Below are positions 1 through 8,528 of a stretch of 64,000 nt of DNA, piece after piece. The stretch lies in assembly GCA_040220455.1 (NCBI GenBank), contig JAVJUS010000074.1, positions 1 through 64,000 on the forward strand, in the 5' to 3' direction. Source of the DNA: JAVJUS01 sp040220455 (GTDB taxonomy: Bacteria > Pseudomonadota > Alphaproteobacteria > DSM-16000 > Inquilinaceae). The notes under the pieces were generated by a model, which was not told where the DNA came from, did no database searches, and was given only the letters and a program-made list of their open reading frames with translations. The position numbers were made by a program, and so were the translations under genes. The first letter of the stretch is position 1. Every line of letters starts with the position of its first letter.

Positions 1-272
1 AGCCCGGCGAGCGCCCGGGCATCGGCGGCCGGATCGGCCGGCGCCGGCTCCAGCCCCGGCTCCAGCGCGCGGGCATCCGCCAGGGTCTGGCCCGGCGCCA
101 GCCCGGCCGCCGCGGCCCGGGCGTCGACCGCGGCCAGGACCGGGCGATTGCCCTCCCCCGCCACCGTGACCAAGGGCCGATCGAGGGGCGGAAGCCCCTG
201 CCGGCGGCGCTGGCGATGGAGACGATCGGTTGCGAGAGCAGGCAGCCAGACGGCAAGAATCCGACGCGCCAC
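1..272 (-). CDS. imuB: ImuB, Y-family polymerase-like mutagenesis protein (5' part only)
   Basis: This is the N-terminal ~90 residues of a protein that runs off the left edge. It begins at a GTG (270-272) preceded by an AGGAG ribosome site. The start MARRILAVWLPALATDRL, then LAAVDARAAAAGLAPGQTL and ADARAL, is the ImuB signature. ImuB is a catalytically inactive Y-family polymerase relative that works with ImuA and DnaE2 in SOS mutagenesis and translesion synthesis. A LexA-type box sits just upstream (296-310), which fits SOS control. No imuA lies upstream in this window, so imuB seems to start its own transcript. Other Y-family polymerases are less likely given the WLP and VDARAAAAGL motifs. 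Confidence 0.85.
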   Translation of the reverse strand, partial: MARRILAVWLPALATDRLHRQRRRQGLPPLDRPLVTVAGEGNRPVLAAVDARAAAAGLAPGQTLADARALEPGLEPAPADPAADARALAG

Positions 273-295
273 GGTTCTCTCCTTCTAATGGGAGA

Positions 296-310
296 GAACA
301 ATACAGGAAC
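296..310 (-). promoter_or_regulatory. LexA (SOS) box upstream of imuB
   Basis: Read on the minus strand this is GTTC-CTGTATT-GTTC, an exact match to the alphaproteobacterial LexA consensus GTTC-N7-GTTC. It ends 24 bases before the imuB GTG. A third GTTC (317-320 in reverse complement) precedes it with 6-base spacing, so a second weaker half-site may exist. Confidence 0.8.
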
Positions 311-350
311 AAACAGGAACGGATCAAGATCGCCAGACATGCTCTACGCA

Positions 351-1379
351 TCATGAGAAATGCGACACCCCGACGGCCACCCAGACGGCGATGAAGAGTG
401 TCTCGGCCAGGACCATGAGCACCGGCTGATACCCGATGGTGAACAGGGTCTTCAGCGATGTCTTGATGCCGAGGGCGGCCACCGCGGCGACGAGGCACCA
501 GCCGGAAAGGTCTTCCAGGCCGCTTCGCACGGCCTCGGGAAGAACGCCGAGGCTGTTGATCACCACGCAGGCGCAAAAACCGATCAGGAACAACGGGAAG
601 CGAACGCCGCCAGCCGTACCGCTGCCCGGGGCGCGGAAGGCCAGCGCGATCACGATCACCGCGGGCACCAACATCGCCACCCGGAACAGCTTGGCAATCG
701 TTGCCACGTCGCCCGCGTCCGGTGACACGGAATATCCCGCTCCGACCACCTGGGCGACGTCGTGAATCGTGCCTCCCAGGAACAAGCCGGTCGTTCGCTC
801 GTCGAATCCCAACGCGCCGGCAATAACCGGAAACACGATCATCGCGATCGTGCTGAACGTGGTGACCGCGATTACCGTGAAGATCAAGTTGCGCTCGGAA
901 TCATCGTGTCTGGGCAAGACCGCGGAGATGGCGAGCGCGGCCGACGCGCCGCAGATGGCGACCGCGCCACCGGTCAGCGCCCCGAACTGGGCGCGACGCC
1001 CGAGAAGGCTCGCACCGCCGATCCCGAACAGGATCGTCAAAGCCACGCCGCCGATCAGCAACAGGGCCACCTCCCAGCCGAGCGACGCGATCTCGCCGAA
1101 TGTGATCCGCAGTCCGAGCAGGGTGACCCCGAAGCGCAATACCTTCCTGGCGGCAAAATCGACGCCCCTCGCGAAGCGCTCCTCTTCGATCACGAAGTGG
1201 AACGCGATCCCGATCAGCAGGGCGAACAGCATCTGCGGCGCGCCGTAATAGTCGGAAAGATAGCGCGCCGCCGCAGCGATGATGAGGCACAGCGCCAGCC
1301 CCGGCATGAGCGTCCGCGCGCGTTCGAACCTGTTCGGGGATGGCGCGGGATCGCGAAGGAGGGATCTCGGCCATGGCAT
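351..1379 (-). CDS. YeiH/PSE-family putative sulfate/sulfite exporter
   Basis: A 342-residue integral membrane protein with about ten hydrophobic segments. It contains family landmarks such as LTGGAVAICGASAALA, GGTIHDVAQVVGAGY and KLFRVAMLVP, which place it in the YeiH / UPF0324 / Cons_hypoth698 family (TC 2.A.98, putative sulfate exporters). Members next to sulfonate-degradation genes (TauZ, SuyZ, CuyZ) are thought to expel sulfite or sulfate released from organosulfonates. It is the last gene of the dctPQM-hydrolase operon, 98 bases after the hydrolase stop. The chosen ATG lacks a clear ribosome site; Met25 (MPGLALCL) is an alternative start. Function as a sulfonate-linked exporter is inferred from family and context. 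Confidence 0.8.
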   Translation of the reverse strand: MPWPRSLLRDPAPSPNRFERARTLMPGLALCLIIAAAARYLSDYYGAPQMLFALLIGIAFHFVIEEERFARGVDFAARKVLRFGVTLLGLRITFGEIASLGWEVALLLIGGVALTILFGIGGASLLGRRAQFGALTGGAVAICGASAALAISAVLPRHDDSERNLIFTVIAVTTFSTIAMIVFPVIAGALGFDERTTGLFLGGTIHDVAQVVGAGYSVSPDAGDVATIAKLFRVAMLVPAVIVIALAFRAPGSGTAGGVRFPLFLIGFCACVVINSLGVLPEAVRSGLEDLSGWCLVAAVAALGIKTSLKTLFTIGYQPVLMVLAETLFIAVWVAVGVSHFS

Positions 1380-1477
1380 GGTGGCGGCACTTCGTCGTGT
1401 TGCGCGGAGGGACGTGACGCTCGACCGGTGCGGAGGCCGGGCGCGGCGGGCCGGGCGCGGCGCCGCCTAGTCCGTGA

Positions 1478-2275
1478 TCATGCGGTTTGCGGGTCGCAAC
1501 GGTCGACAAGATAATCCAAAAGTATGTCATGGAAGATGCGTGGTTTTTCCAAATGCACCGCGTGCGAGGCGTTGGGCACCACGGCGAGTGAACCGTTCGG
1601 CAAGCCACGCCACAGAGTTTCGACCTGGGGCCAGCGATAGGATCGGTCCCGGTCGCCCCACACGATCAGGGCCGGCATGGACAGTTCGGGTAAAGCCGCT
1701 CGGCCATCCCACCGGGCCATGGCCTTCAAAGCCGCACGCGCGGCCGCCGCACTGGCCGCGCCGCCCAAACGACTGAGCAGCGCGTAGGCCGGGTGCCTGT
1801 CGCCGTCGACCAGCCACGTAGCCGAAATACGCCGTGCCGTCGCCGACACGCCATCGGCCTCCAGGCGGTCGATGGAAACCTCGATGGGCTCGAACCGATC
1901 GGGCATGCGGCCGAGAGGGCCGGTGCCGTACAGGATTAGCCGCTCGACCCGCTCGGGAATACGCCAAGCGATCTGTTGCGCGATCATGCCGCCCATGGAA
2001 TGGCCCAATAGCGTGAACTGACCGATCCGATCACAATCCAGGGTATGCATGACGTGCGCGGCAAAGCCCTCGATCGTGTCAGGGGCTTCTTCGGCGGCGG
2101 CAGCGGCGAAGCCGGGCAGGTGCGGCGTGACAACGTCGAAATGAGGGGAAAACGTCGCCACCTCCCGCGCCCATTGCTCGGCGCCTCCCAGATAGCCGTG
2201 CACCAGAACCAGGACCGGGCGCTCGCCGGCCCGCGACGACGCGTCGGCCGCCGCCGCGGGAGACGTTGGCGTCAT
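1478..2275 (-). CDS. alpha/beta-fold hydrolase
   Basis: A 265-residue cytoplasmic alpha/beta hydrolase. It has an oxyanion HGYLGG motif, nucleophile elbow GHSMGG, an acidic residue in WGDRDRSY and a late histidine in NASHAVHLEKP, so the catalytic triad is complete. Its ATG overlaps the TGA of dctM (ATGA), implying translational coupling, and this decides the start over in-frame ATGs further upstream. It lies between TRAP transporter genes and a PSE exporter, so it probably acts on the imported substrate or a derivative, for example by cleaving an ester or amide. The actual substrate cannot be read from sequence. Confidence 0.85.
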   Translation of the reverse strand: MTPTSPAAAADASSRAGERPVLVLVHGYLGGAEQWAREVATFSPHFDVVTPHLPGFAAAAAEEAPDTIEGFAAHVMHTLDCDRIGQFTLLGHSMGGMIAQQIAWRIPERVERLILYGTGPLGRMPDRFEPIEVSIDRLEADGVSATARRISATWLVDGDRHPAYALLSRLGGAASAAAARAALKAMARWDGRAALPELSMPALIVWGDRDRSYRWPQVETLWRGLPNGSLAVVPNASHAVHLEKPRIFHDILLDYLVDRCDPQTA

Positions 2276-3573
2276 CCCATTTGCTCGGGCAGCCATAGCG
2301 CCGTCTCCGGGAACACGATCAGGATGACGATCAACGCGACCAGCGCCGCGATGAAGGGCAGGCATCCGCGGATCACCTCGACGATGCTTACCTGTCCGCG
2401 ACTTATTCCTTGAATGACGTAAAGGTTCAGACCGACGGGTGGCGTGAGCACCGCGACTTCCATCGTGATGGTGTAGACGACGCCGAACCAGATCAGATCG
2501 AACCCCGCCGCGGCCATCAGCGGGAAGATGGTCGGCAGCGTAATGAAGGTCATCGAGACCGGCTCGAGGAACATCCCCAGCCCGATGTAGAACAGGATGA
2601 CGATGACCAGCACCAGGTAGGGTGACAACTCGAAGCTGAGGAACAGCTGCGTGAACTCGTAGGGCACACGGTAATAGGTCAAGACGAAGCCGAACAGTGT
2701 GCCCGCCGACAGCAGCAGGCCCAGATAGCCCATCGTCCGCATGGTGGAGAACAGGGCGTCCTTGAACCCCTGCCAGCGCAGGCCGCCGACGCCGAACGCC
2801 AGCACGACGGTCAGAAAGGCCGCCACCGCCGCCGCCTCCGTCGGGGTCGCGATGCCGGCGTAGATGGCGACCGTGATCACCAGGCCGATCAGACCGATGG
2901 GGCCGACGGTGGCGGCGACCCGGAACAGGCCCATGCGCACGGCTTGTTCACGCTCGGGGATGTCGCCGGGATGCAGGACGCTCCAGATCATGACCACGAC
3001 GGAAAAGAACGTGACCAGAATGAGCCCCGGGATGACGCCGGCGATGAACAGGTCTCCGATGCTCTGGTCCGTCACGATGCCGTAGAACAGCAGGATGAGG
3101 CTGGGCGGCAGCAAGACCGACAGCGTGCCACCGGCCGCCAGGACTCCCGACGACAACTGCTTTCCATAGCCCAGGCGCAGCATCTCCGGCAGGGCGACGC
3201 CGCCGATGGTCAGGGAGCCCACCATGGACGAGCCGCAGACCGCTCCGAACCCGGCACAGGCGCCGATGGAGCCATAGGCCGCCGACCCGCGGACGCGCAC
3301 GCCCTGGTGCAGGAACTGGTAAAGGTTGGGTCCTATGTTCGACTTGCCGATCAATTCACCCAGGAACACGAACAAGGGCACGGCGAGCAGGATGTAGTCG
3401 ATCCACACCCCCCACAACTTCAGCTGGGATGACACGATGGATGTGTCGAACGGCTGGATCTGCCAGAGAAACGGCAGTGCCGCGCCCGCCAGCGCGAAGG
3501 GAATGGGCAGCCCGATGCTGATCAACAGCATGAGCAGACCCAGCAGCCCGATGCCGACTTCATACCATTCCAT
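2272..3573 (-). CDS. TRAP transporter large permease (DctM family)
   Basis: A 433-residue protein with 12 or so transmembrane segments. Family motifs include VPLFVFLGELIGKSNI, AACGSSMVG-like GAVCGSSMVGSLTIGG, LPPSLILLFYG and TPPVGLNLYVIQG. It is the ion-coupled transport subunit of a tripartite ATP-independent periplasmic uptake system and works with the DctQ and DctP proteins encoded just upstream. DctQ stops 3 bases before this ATG, and the following hydrolase overlaps its stop codon. Cargo is probably a small organic anion; the nearby CuyA-like enzyme suggests a sulfonated amino acid. Confidence 0.93.
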   Translation of the reverse strand: MEWYEVGIGLLGLLMLLISIGLPIPFALAGAALPFLWQIQPFDTSIVSSQLKLWGVWIDYILLAVPLFVFLGELIGKSNIGPNLYQFLHQGVRVRGSAAYGSIGACAGFGAVCGSSMVGSLTIGGVALPEMLRLGYGKQLSSGVLAAGGTLSVLLPPSLILLFYGIVTDQSIGDLFIAGVIPGLILVTFFSVVVMIWSVLHPGDIPEREQAVRMGLFRVAATVGPIGLIGLVITVAIYAGIATPTEAAAVAAFLTVVLAFGVGGLRWQGFKDALFSTMRTMGYLGLLLSAGTLFGFVLTYYRVPYEFTQLFLSFELSPYLVLVIVILFYIGLGMFLEPVSMTFITLPTIFPLMAAAGFDLIWFGVVYTITMEVAVLTPPVGLNLYVIQGISRGQVSIVEVIRGCLPFIAALVALIVILIVFPETALWLPEQMG

Positions 3574-3576
3574 GCC

Positions 3577-4080
3577 TCAAACCTCGCTGGCCGGAGTAAG
3601 CACGATGCGCGCGAGGCGCAGGATGGCGTAGGCCGAGAACAGCACGAGCGAGATGGCGCCGGGCAACCAGAACGCCCAACGCGGCCAGAGCAGGATTTCC
3701 GACGAGGCGCCCGACGTGTAGGACCGAAGGGTCGCGTCGACCCCCGCCATGGCGAAGAACACGCCAACGCCGACCATGATGAGAAAGTTGACGATGGTGA
3801 TGAGCTTGCGCGCGACGTCGGGCAGGCGGTCGGTAAACAGGGTGACCTTGGGGTAGGCGTCCTCGCGCAGGGCATAGGCGAGGCCCGCGAAGGCGACCGG
3901 AAACAGGAGAAGCGCCGTGGCTTCCGTCACCATCCGATCGGGCGCGTTGAGCACGTAGCGGGTGAAGACGCCATATGTGATCCAGACCATCTGGACCAGG
4001 ATGATGGCGGCTCCGGCGCCCGCCACCCACACGACGGCGGTCTCGACGCGGGCAATCAGGCGATCGAGCTTGTCCAGCAT
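3577..4080 (-). CDS. TRAP transporter small permease (DctQ family)
   Basis: A 167-residue protein with four hydrophobic segments, the usual size and topology of DctQ subunits. Motifs such as VFTRYVLNAPDRMVTEATALL and YALREDAYPKVTLF are typical of the family. It pairs with DctM in the inner membrane and recruits the binding protein. The start MLDKLDRLIARVE is chosen because homologous DctQ proteins begin just before the first membrane helix; an in-frame extension upstream lacks family features. The ribosome site is weak. Confidence 0.88.
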   Translation of the reverse strand: MLDKLDRLIARVETAVVWVAGAGAAIILVQMVWITYGVFTRYVLNAPDRMVTEATALLLFPVAFAGLAYALREDAYPKVTLFTDRLPDVARKLITIVNFLIMVGVGVFFAMAGVDATLRSYTSGASSEILLWPRWAFWLPGAISLVLFSAYAILRLARIVLTPASEV

Positions 4081-4186
4081 GACGGGATTCCCGGGTGGGG
4101 AAGCGTGGGCACCCGCAGGTGGGCCGCCGCCCGCCCGAGAGCATTGCCTGGCGACGGCCCTGGGAATGGTCGCGATCGATCGCCGT

Positions 4187-5176
4187 TCAGCGCGAGTTGT
4201 CGGCGAATAGCCCGAGCACGTCACCTGCGAGATCGGCGCCGCACGCGGCCTCGACCTCGGTGTTCCAGGTATCCTGGACGGACTCGATCAGCTCCATGCG
4301 CCTGTCGTCGCCCAGCGACACGGCGGCGCCACCGCCCTTCATCACGGCATTGCCCACGCGCTGGTCGACCCAGTCCTCATAGCGCGGCTTGAGCCAGACT
4401 TCCGTCTCGTGCGCCGCCTCGGTCAGGGCGGTCTTCTCTTCCGGGGCCAAAGAATCGAACTTGGACTTGTTCATCATGTACTGAATGTTGCCGTAGAAAA
4501 GGCTGCCATTGACCATGTAGGGCATCACGTCCCACAGCTGCCAGCTGGAGTACGTGGCGACGCCCATGTTGATGCCGTCCACCACGCCGCGCTCGGCAGA
4601 CTGGAACACCTCCTTGGGCGCCACAAATACCGGGCTGCCGCCCCAGGTCTCGATCATCATGCTGACCAGCGGACCGATGGAGCGCACCTGAAGCCCGTCC
4701 AGCGCACCGATGTCGTCGATCGGTTCCTCGAACCACCACTCCTGGTCATAGGAATAGTTGGAGTTGAACAGCGGAACCAAACCGACCTCCGCCGCCTCCG
4801 GGCGAATGAACTCGGCGTAGGCGGCGTCCATCTCGATCTGGTTCTCGAGGTCGACCACCGTCGGATAGAGGGAGGTCACGCGATAGCACGGCAGGCGATC
4901 ATCGGCAGGAATCCAGGCGATGTCCGCCACGCCGCCCTGCACGGCATCGACGCCTTCCGACCAGCCATGCAGCGTGGCGGAGGGGAAGATCTGGACCTCA
5001 ACGCTGCCGTCGGTCTTTTCGGCGACCAGCTCGGCGAAATGGACGAAGCCGTCGTACCGGATGTCGGCCTCGTTGACGTAGGTGGACAGGCGGATCGTGG
5101 TCTGCGCCTGAGCCGGCAGCGCGATCACGGCAGCGAGTCCGGCGCTGGAAAGAGCGGTGATGATCGCTTTCGTCAT
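4187..5176 (-). CDS. TRAP transporter substrate-binding protein (DctP family)
   Basis: A 329-residue periplasmic solute-binding protein. An N-terminal signal peptide (about residues 1-24, ending ALPAQAQ) is followed by TTIRLSTYVNEAD and later LQVRSIGPLVSMMIETWGGSPV, the region that carries the ligand-contacting arginine in DctP proteins, and by GVVDGINMGVATYSSW. It captures the substrate for the DctQM permease. It is the first gene of the minus-strand operon and diverges from a LysR regulator starting at 5414. The ligand is unknown; operon content favours a small sulfonate or carboxylate. Confidence 0.92.
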   Translation of the reverse strand: MTKAIITALSSAGLAAVIALPAQAQTTIRLSTYVNEADIRYDGFVHFAELVAEKTDGSVEVQIFPSATLHGWSEGVDAVQGGVADIAWIPADDRLPCYRVTSLYPTVVDLENQIEMDAAYAEFIRPEAAEVGLVPLFNSNYSYDQEWWFEEPIDDIGALDGLQVRSIGPLVSMMIETWGGSPVFVAPKEVFQSAERGVVDGINMGVATYSSWQLWDVMPYMVNGSLFYGNIQYMMNKSKFDSLAPEEKTALTEAAHETEVWLKPRYEDWVDQRVGNAVMKGGGAAVSLGDDRRMELIESVQDTWNTEVEAACGADLAGDVLGLFADNSR

Positions 5177-5413
5177 GCGTGTCTCCCGTGAACGTTGGCA
5201 TGCGGTTTGGGGGGCGTTCTATGACGTGTTGGCGACGTGTTGGCCCCTGCCGACCGCGGTAGTGTGCGAGACGATGAAGCCCGGCGGTTCGATACCGCTG
5301 AAAAAGCCTAGGCGCGGGGTGGAGCGCATTGCCAATTCGGATATGCTCACAAACTATTCTGAAATTGCATGATGCCGGCGCCGCCCTGTGCGCCGCGGCG
5401 CGTGGGAGGCGGC
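5177..5413. promoter_or_regulatory. divergent promoter region, TRAP operon / LysR gene
   Basis: The 237 bases separate the divergent dctP and LysR genes. A relatively AT-rich stretch around 5325-5372 stands out in this GC-rich genome and includes GCAT at 5326-5329 facing ATGC at 5343-5346. It is the natural place for LysR control of the transporter operon. No single operator is convincing enough to name. Confidence 0.4.
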
Positions 5414-6298
5414 ATGGATACGAATTGGCTTGCCGATTTCGTGTGCCTGGGTCGGACGCTGAACTTTTCCCGCGCCGCAGAGGAGCGCAACGTCACGCAA
5501 TCCGCCTTCAGCCGGCGCATCAAATCGCTGGAGACGTGGGTCGGCGCCGCTCTGGTCGATCGGTCCAGCTATCCCGTCCGTCTGACCGCGACAGGTCGCC
5601 AGTTCCTGCCAACCGCGCAGGCGACGCTGGCGCAGCTGACGGACGCTCGACAGATGATCCGCGCGGCAGAGCGGGGAAAGTTACCTCTACAAAGATTCGC
5701 CGCCCTGCCGGCGATCTCGGTAAATTATCTCCAGGGCCGCCTTGTAGAGCTGGAGGCCGTCAATCCGACCTTGCGAACGCGGGTGATTTCCGAGTCCATG
5801 GCGACCTGTTGCCAACTGCTAACGGACGGATCATGCGAATTTCTACTATATTACCGCCACAAGGACGTGGAGCCGGTCCTGGATGAGACCCGGTTCGTGC
5901 GAAAGGACATTTGTACCGAGGACCTCATTCCGGTCGCCCATCACGCAGCGGCGTCGCGGCACGGTTGGACCCTCGGCGGTCGCAGCCGCATTGCCGTGCC
6001 CTATCTGAGCTATGATCCCGACACTTTCCTCGGCACCGTGGTCGATCGGGTGATCCGCGAGCGTGAGACGGCGCTCGACGTACGCTACATGGACGCCCTG
6101 GCAGAAGCCATCAAACGCCGCGCCTTGGCCGGCAGCGGCGTCGCTTGGCTTCCGGCCCTCTCCATCGCGCGAGAGCTGGCCGACGGGACCCTCGTACGCA
6201 TGGGTGGACCCAGCTGGGTCGCGACGCTGACGATCTCGTTGTTCTGTTCGCCGGATCGGCTCGACGCGTTGGGGCGCCGCATCTGGGATGCGTTCTGA
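5414..6298 (+). CDS. LysR-family transcriptional regulator
   Basis: A 294-residue LysR-type regulator. The N-terminal winged helix-turn-helix (residues ~5-65) contains LNFSRAAEERNVTQSAFSRR, followed by the co-inducer-binding domain ending near RIWDAF. The start MDTNWLADF follows a GGGAGG ribosome site; an upstream in-frame ATG at 5369 would add a non-conserved Pro-rich stretch. It diverges from dctP and so probably controls the TRAP-hydrolase-exporter operon. It shares its length and general layout with the second LysR gene at 6323-7207, so the two may be paralogs that divide control of the island. Confidence 0.9.
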   Translation: MDTNWLADFVCLGRTLNFSRAAEERNVTQSAFSRRIKSLETWVGAALVDRSSYPVRLTATGRQFLPTAQATLAQLTDARQMIRAAERGKLPLQRFAALPAISVNYLQGRLVELEAVNPTLRTRVISESMATCCQLLTDGSCEFLLYYRHKDVEPVLDETRFVRKDICTEDLIPVAHHAAASRHGWTLGGRSRIAVPYLSYDPDTFLGTVVDRVIRERETALDVRYMDALAEAIKRRALAGSGVAWLPALSIARELADGTLVRMGGPSWVATLTISLFCSPDRLDALGRRIWDAF

Positions 6299-6322
6299 TC
6301 CCGGTGCGCGCGCGGCCTGGCG

Positions 6323-7207
6323 TCAGGCATCGTCGCCACTGCCCTTTACCAGGGTCCATGCCGACAGCGCAGCGGCGCGCAGCGGTTCCGCCAGGCGCAT
6401 GACACGGATATCCAGCGGCTGCTCGGGACCGGCGGTCATGACTCGGGCGAGGCGCCCCGATTGCAGATCTTCCGAGACCAGTGAGCGCGGTAGCCATGCT
6501 ACCCCTATTCCGTCCAGCGCGTATCGATAGGCGGCGAGGGTCAGGGCCGTCTCGGCACGCTTGCGAGGGATCACGCCAGCCGGCAGGCGCGGCCACAAGG
6601 CGCGTTCGACGATCACTCCAAAGTACACGTCGGACGGGTAGGCGATGACAGGCAGGGATCCTTGATCGTCCGGCCCGGCACCGGGCAGCCCGACGGGGAT
6701 CAGGGCGTCGGTGCCGATGGTGTGCTCGACGAAACCGGCCCCCACCTCGGCCGGGCTGTCGACCACCGCGTGGGTGACGACGAGATCGGCCGCGCCCGAC
6801 AAGGCCGACAGCAAACACTCGTCACGATTCCCTGATCGCACCGTCACCGGTTCCCATCCCGCGTCCGCGAACCGGCGTACAAGACGCGGCGTGATCGTCG
6901 CCGTAATCGCATGCTGGCATGCAAGGGTGACCGAGGTTCCAGCGCCTGTGGCCACTTGGCAAGCCTCGCGGAATACCACGCGCTGAGCATCAAGCACTTT
7001 TCGCAGCGACGGTTCCAATATGCGGACGCTTGGCATTAGCGCGATCGGCTTGCGGCCGCGGTCGAAAAGGGGACCGCCAAGGGCGCGCTCGATGGCATCG
7101 ATACGCCGAGTAAAGGCCGACTGGGTGATGTTGCGTCGGTCTGCTGCCCGCGCGAAGGAACCGGCGTCGATCACCGCCAGGACGTCTTCGATCCAGTCAT
7201 GCCGCAT
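6323..7207 (-). CDS. LysR-family transcriptional regulator
   Basis: A 294-residue LysR-type regulator with N-terminal helix-turn-helix (GSFARAADRRNITQSAFTRR) and a substrate-binding domain that includes ALDGIGVAWLPRSLV. The start MRHDWIEDV is supported by an AAGGAG site six bases upstream. It converges on the first LysR gene, leaving 24 bases between them, and diverges from the PLP enzyme gene at 7327. LysR genes usually control a divergent neighbour, so this one probably regulates the cuyA-like gene through the palindrome at 7234-7248. Confidence 0.9.
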   Translation of the reverse strand: MRHDWIEDVLAVIDAGSFARAADRRNITQSAFTRRIDAIERALGGPLFDRGRKPIALMPSVRILEPSLRKVLDAQRVVFREACQVATGAGTSVTLACQHAITATITPRLVRRFADAGWEPVTVRSGNRDECLLSALSGAADLVVTHAVVDSPAEVGAGFVEHTIGTDALIPVGLPGAGPDDQGSLPVIAYPSDVYFGVIVERALWPRLPAGVIPRKRAETALTLAAYRYALDGIGVAWLPRSLVSEDLQSGRLARVMTAGPEQPLDIRVMRLAEPLRAAALSAWTLVKGSGDDA

Positions 7208-7233
7208 CACCAACTCCTTGGGCGCCTCATTAT

Positions 7234-7248
7234 TTGCAGAATATGCAA
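7234..7248. promoter_or_regulatory. candidate LysR operator
   Basis: TTGCA-GAATA-TGCAA is a perfect inverted repeat that also fits the LysR T-N11-A rule. It lies in the only AT-rich part of the divergent region between the LysR gene (start 7207) and the cuyA-like gene (start 7327). Assignment as an operator is inferred from position and symmetry. Confidence 0.5.
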
Positions 7249-7326
7249 TATACAATGCGCAAAATCACGTTCCGGTCCGGTCGCCCGACTGCTATCTGTC
7301 GGTGGATTCATATTCATGGAGCCCCC

Positions 7327-8370
7327 ATGCAGCTAGCCCGATTCCCCCGCCGCTTTTTGGCGCATCTTCCGACGCCGTTGGAGCGGTTGGACCGGTTGAG
7401 CGCCGAGTTGGCCGGTCCGGAAATCTGGCTCAAACGCGACGACTGCACGGGTCTGTCGACCGGCGGCAACAAGACACGCAAGCTCGAGTTCCTCATGGCA
7501 GAGGCCGAGGCACAGGGCGCCGATATGGTCATGACCCAAGGGGCGACGCAGTCCAATCACGCGCGTCAGACGGCCGCCTTCGCTGCCAAGCTGGGAATGG
7601 ATTGCCACATCCTCTTGGAAGATCGCACCGGCTCCAAGGACCACGACTATAATTTCAACGGCAACGTCCTACTCGATCACCTGCACGGCGCGACTACCGA
7701 GAAGCGCGCCGGCGGTATCGACATGAATGCCGCGATGGAGGAGGTCGCCCGACAGTTCCGCGCCAAGGGCCGGCGGGTTTATACCATCCCGGGCGGCGGC
7801 TCCAATCCGACCGGGGCACTCGGCTACGTGAACTGCGCCTTCGAAATGGTGAGCCAGTTCAACGGCCGTCACTTGGCTATCGACCATATCGTCCACGCGA
7901 CCGGCAGCGCCGGAACCCAGGCAGGTCTGATCACGGGACTCAAGGCAATCAACGCCGGCATTCCCTTGCTCGGAATCGGCGTGCGGGCACCCAGGCCCCG
8001 CCAGGAGGAGAGCGTGTATGCCCTGGCTCTCGAAACAGCCGAGAAGCTGGGCTGCCCTGGCGTCGTTGCCCGAGAGGACGTGGTCGCGAACACCGATTAC
8101 GTAGGTGAGGGCTACGGCATTCCCACCGTGTCGGGCCTCGAGGCAATCCGGATGTTCGCCGAACTTGAAGGTATCCTCCTCGATCCCGTCTATTCCGCCA
8201 AGGGCGCGGCAGGTCTCATCGACCTGGTCCGCAAGGGGCATTTCACCAGGGACGAGCGTATCGTCTTCGTTCACACCGGCGGCTCGGCGGCCTTGTTCGG
8301 CTACGGCAGCGCACTGGCCCCCACCGACACCGGCCGAAATACTGGAGCAATGCGGGAAACGAGCGCCTGA
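7327..8370 (+). CDS. cuyA: PLP-dependent L-cysteate sulfo-lyase / D-cysteine desulfhydrase family enzyme
   Basis: A 347-residue fold-type II PLP enzyme of the ACC deaminase / D-cysteine desulfhydrase family. The start is MQLARFPRR. GGNKTRKLEF holds the probable PLP lysine (Lys49), TQSNHARQTA the conserved Ser/Asn loop (Ser76), and HATGSAGTQAG the phosphate-binding glycine region. CuyA converts L-cysteate to pyruvate, ammonia and sulfite; DcyD acts on D-cysteine and releases sulfide. The TRAP operon with a PSE anion exporter next door favours the cysteate role, as in cuy loci of marine alphaproteobacteria. Sequence alone does not fully exclude D-cysteine desulfhydrase. It diverges from a LysR gene. 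Confidence 0.72.
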   Translation: MQLARFPRRFLAHLPTPLERLDRLSAELAGPEIWLKRDDCTGLSTGGNKTRKLEFLMAEAEAQGADMVMTQGATQSNHARQTAAFAAKLGMDCHILLEDRTGSKDHDYNFNGNVLLDHLHGATTEKRAGGIDMNAAMEEVARQFRAKGRRVYTIPGGGSNPTGALGYVNCAFEMVSQFNGRHLAIDHIVHATGSAGTQAGLITGLKAINAGIPLLGIGVRAPRPRQEESVYALALETAEKLGCPGVVAREDVVANTDYVGEGYGIPTVSGLEAIRMFAELEGILLDPVYSAKGAAGLIDLVRKGHFTRDERIVFVHTGGSAALFGYGSALAPTDTGRNTGAMRETSA

Positions 8371-8528
8371 TCCAGGATCCGGAATCCGGACGGAATTCGA
8401 TCCGTTTCTGCGCGATGTCGAGTGTCCTGGAACAGAGGCGCTCGGCCCGGTCGATCCAGGCCCCGCCGGTCGGGGTGGCCATCCCGACCCGGCCACCAAC
8501 AAGAACCCGATTGATCGCGATCACACAA

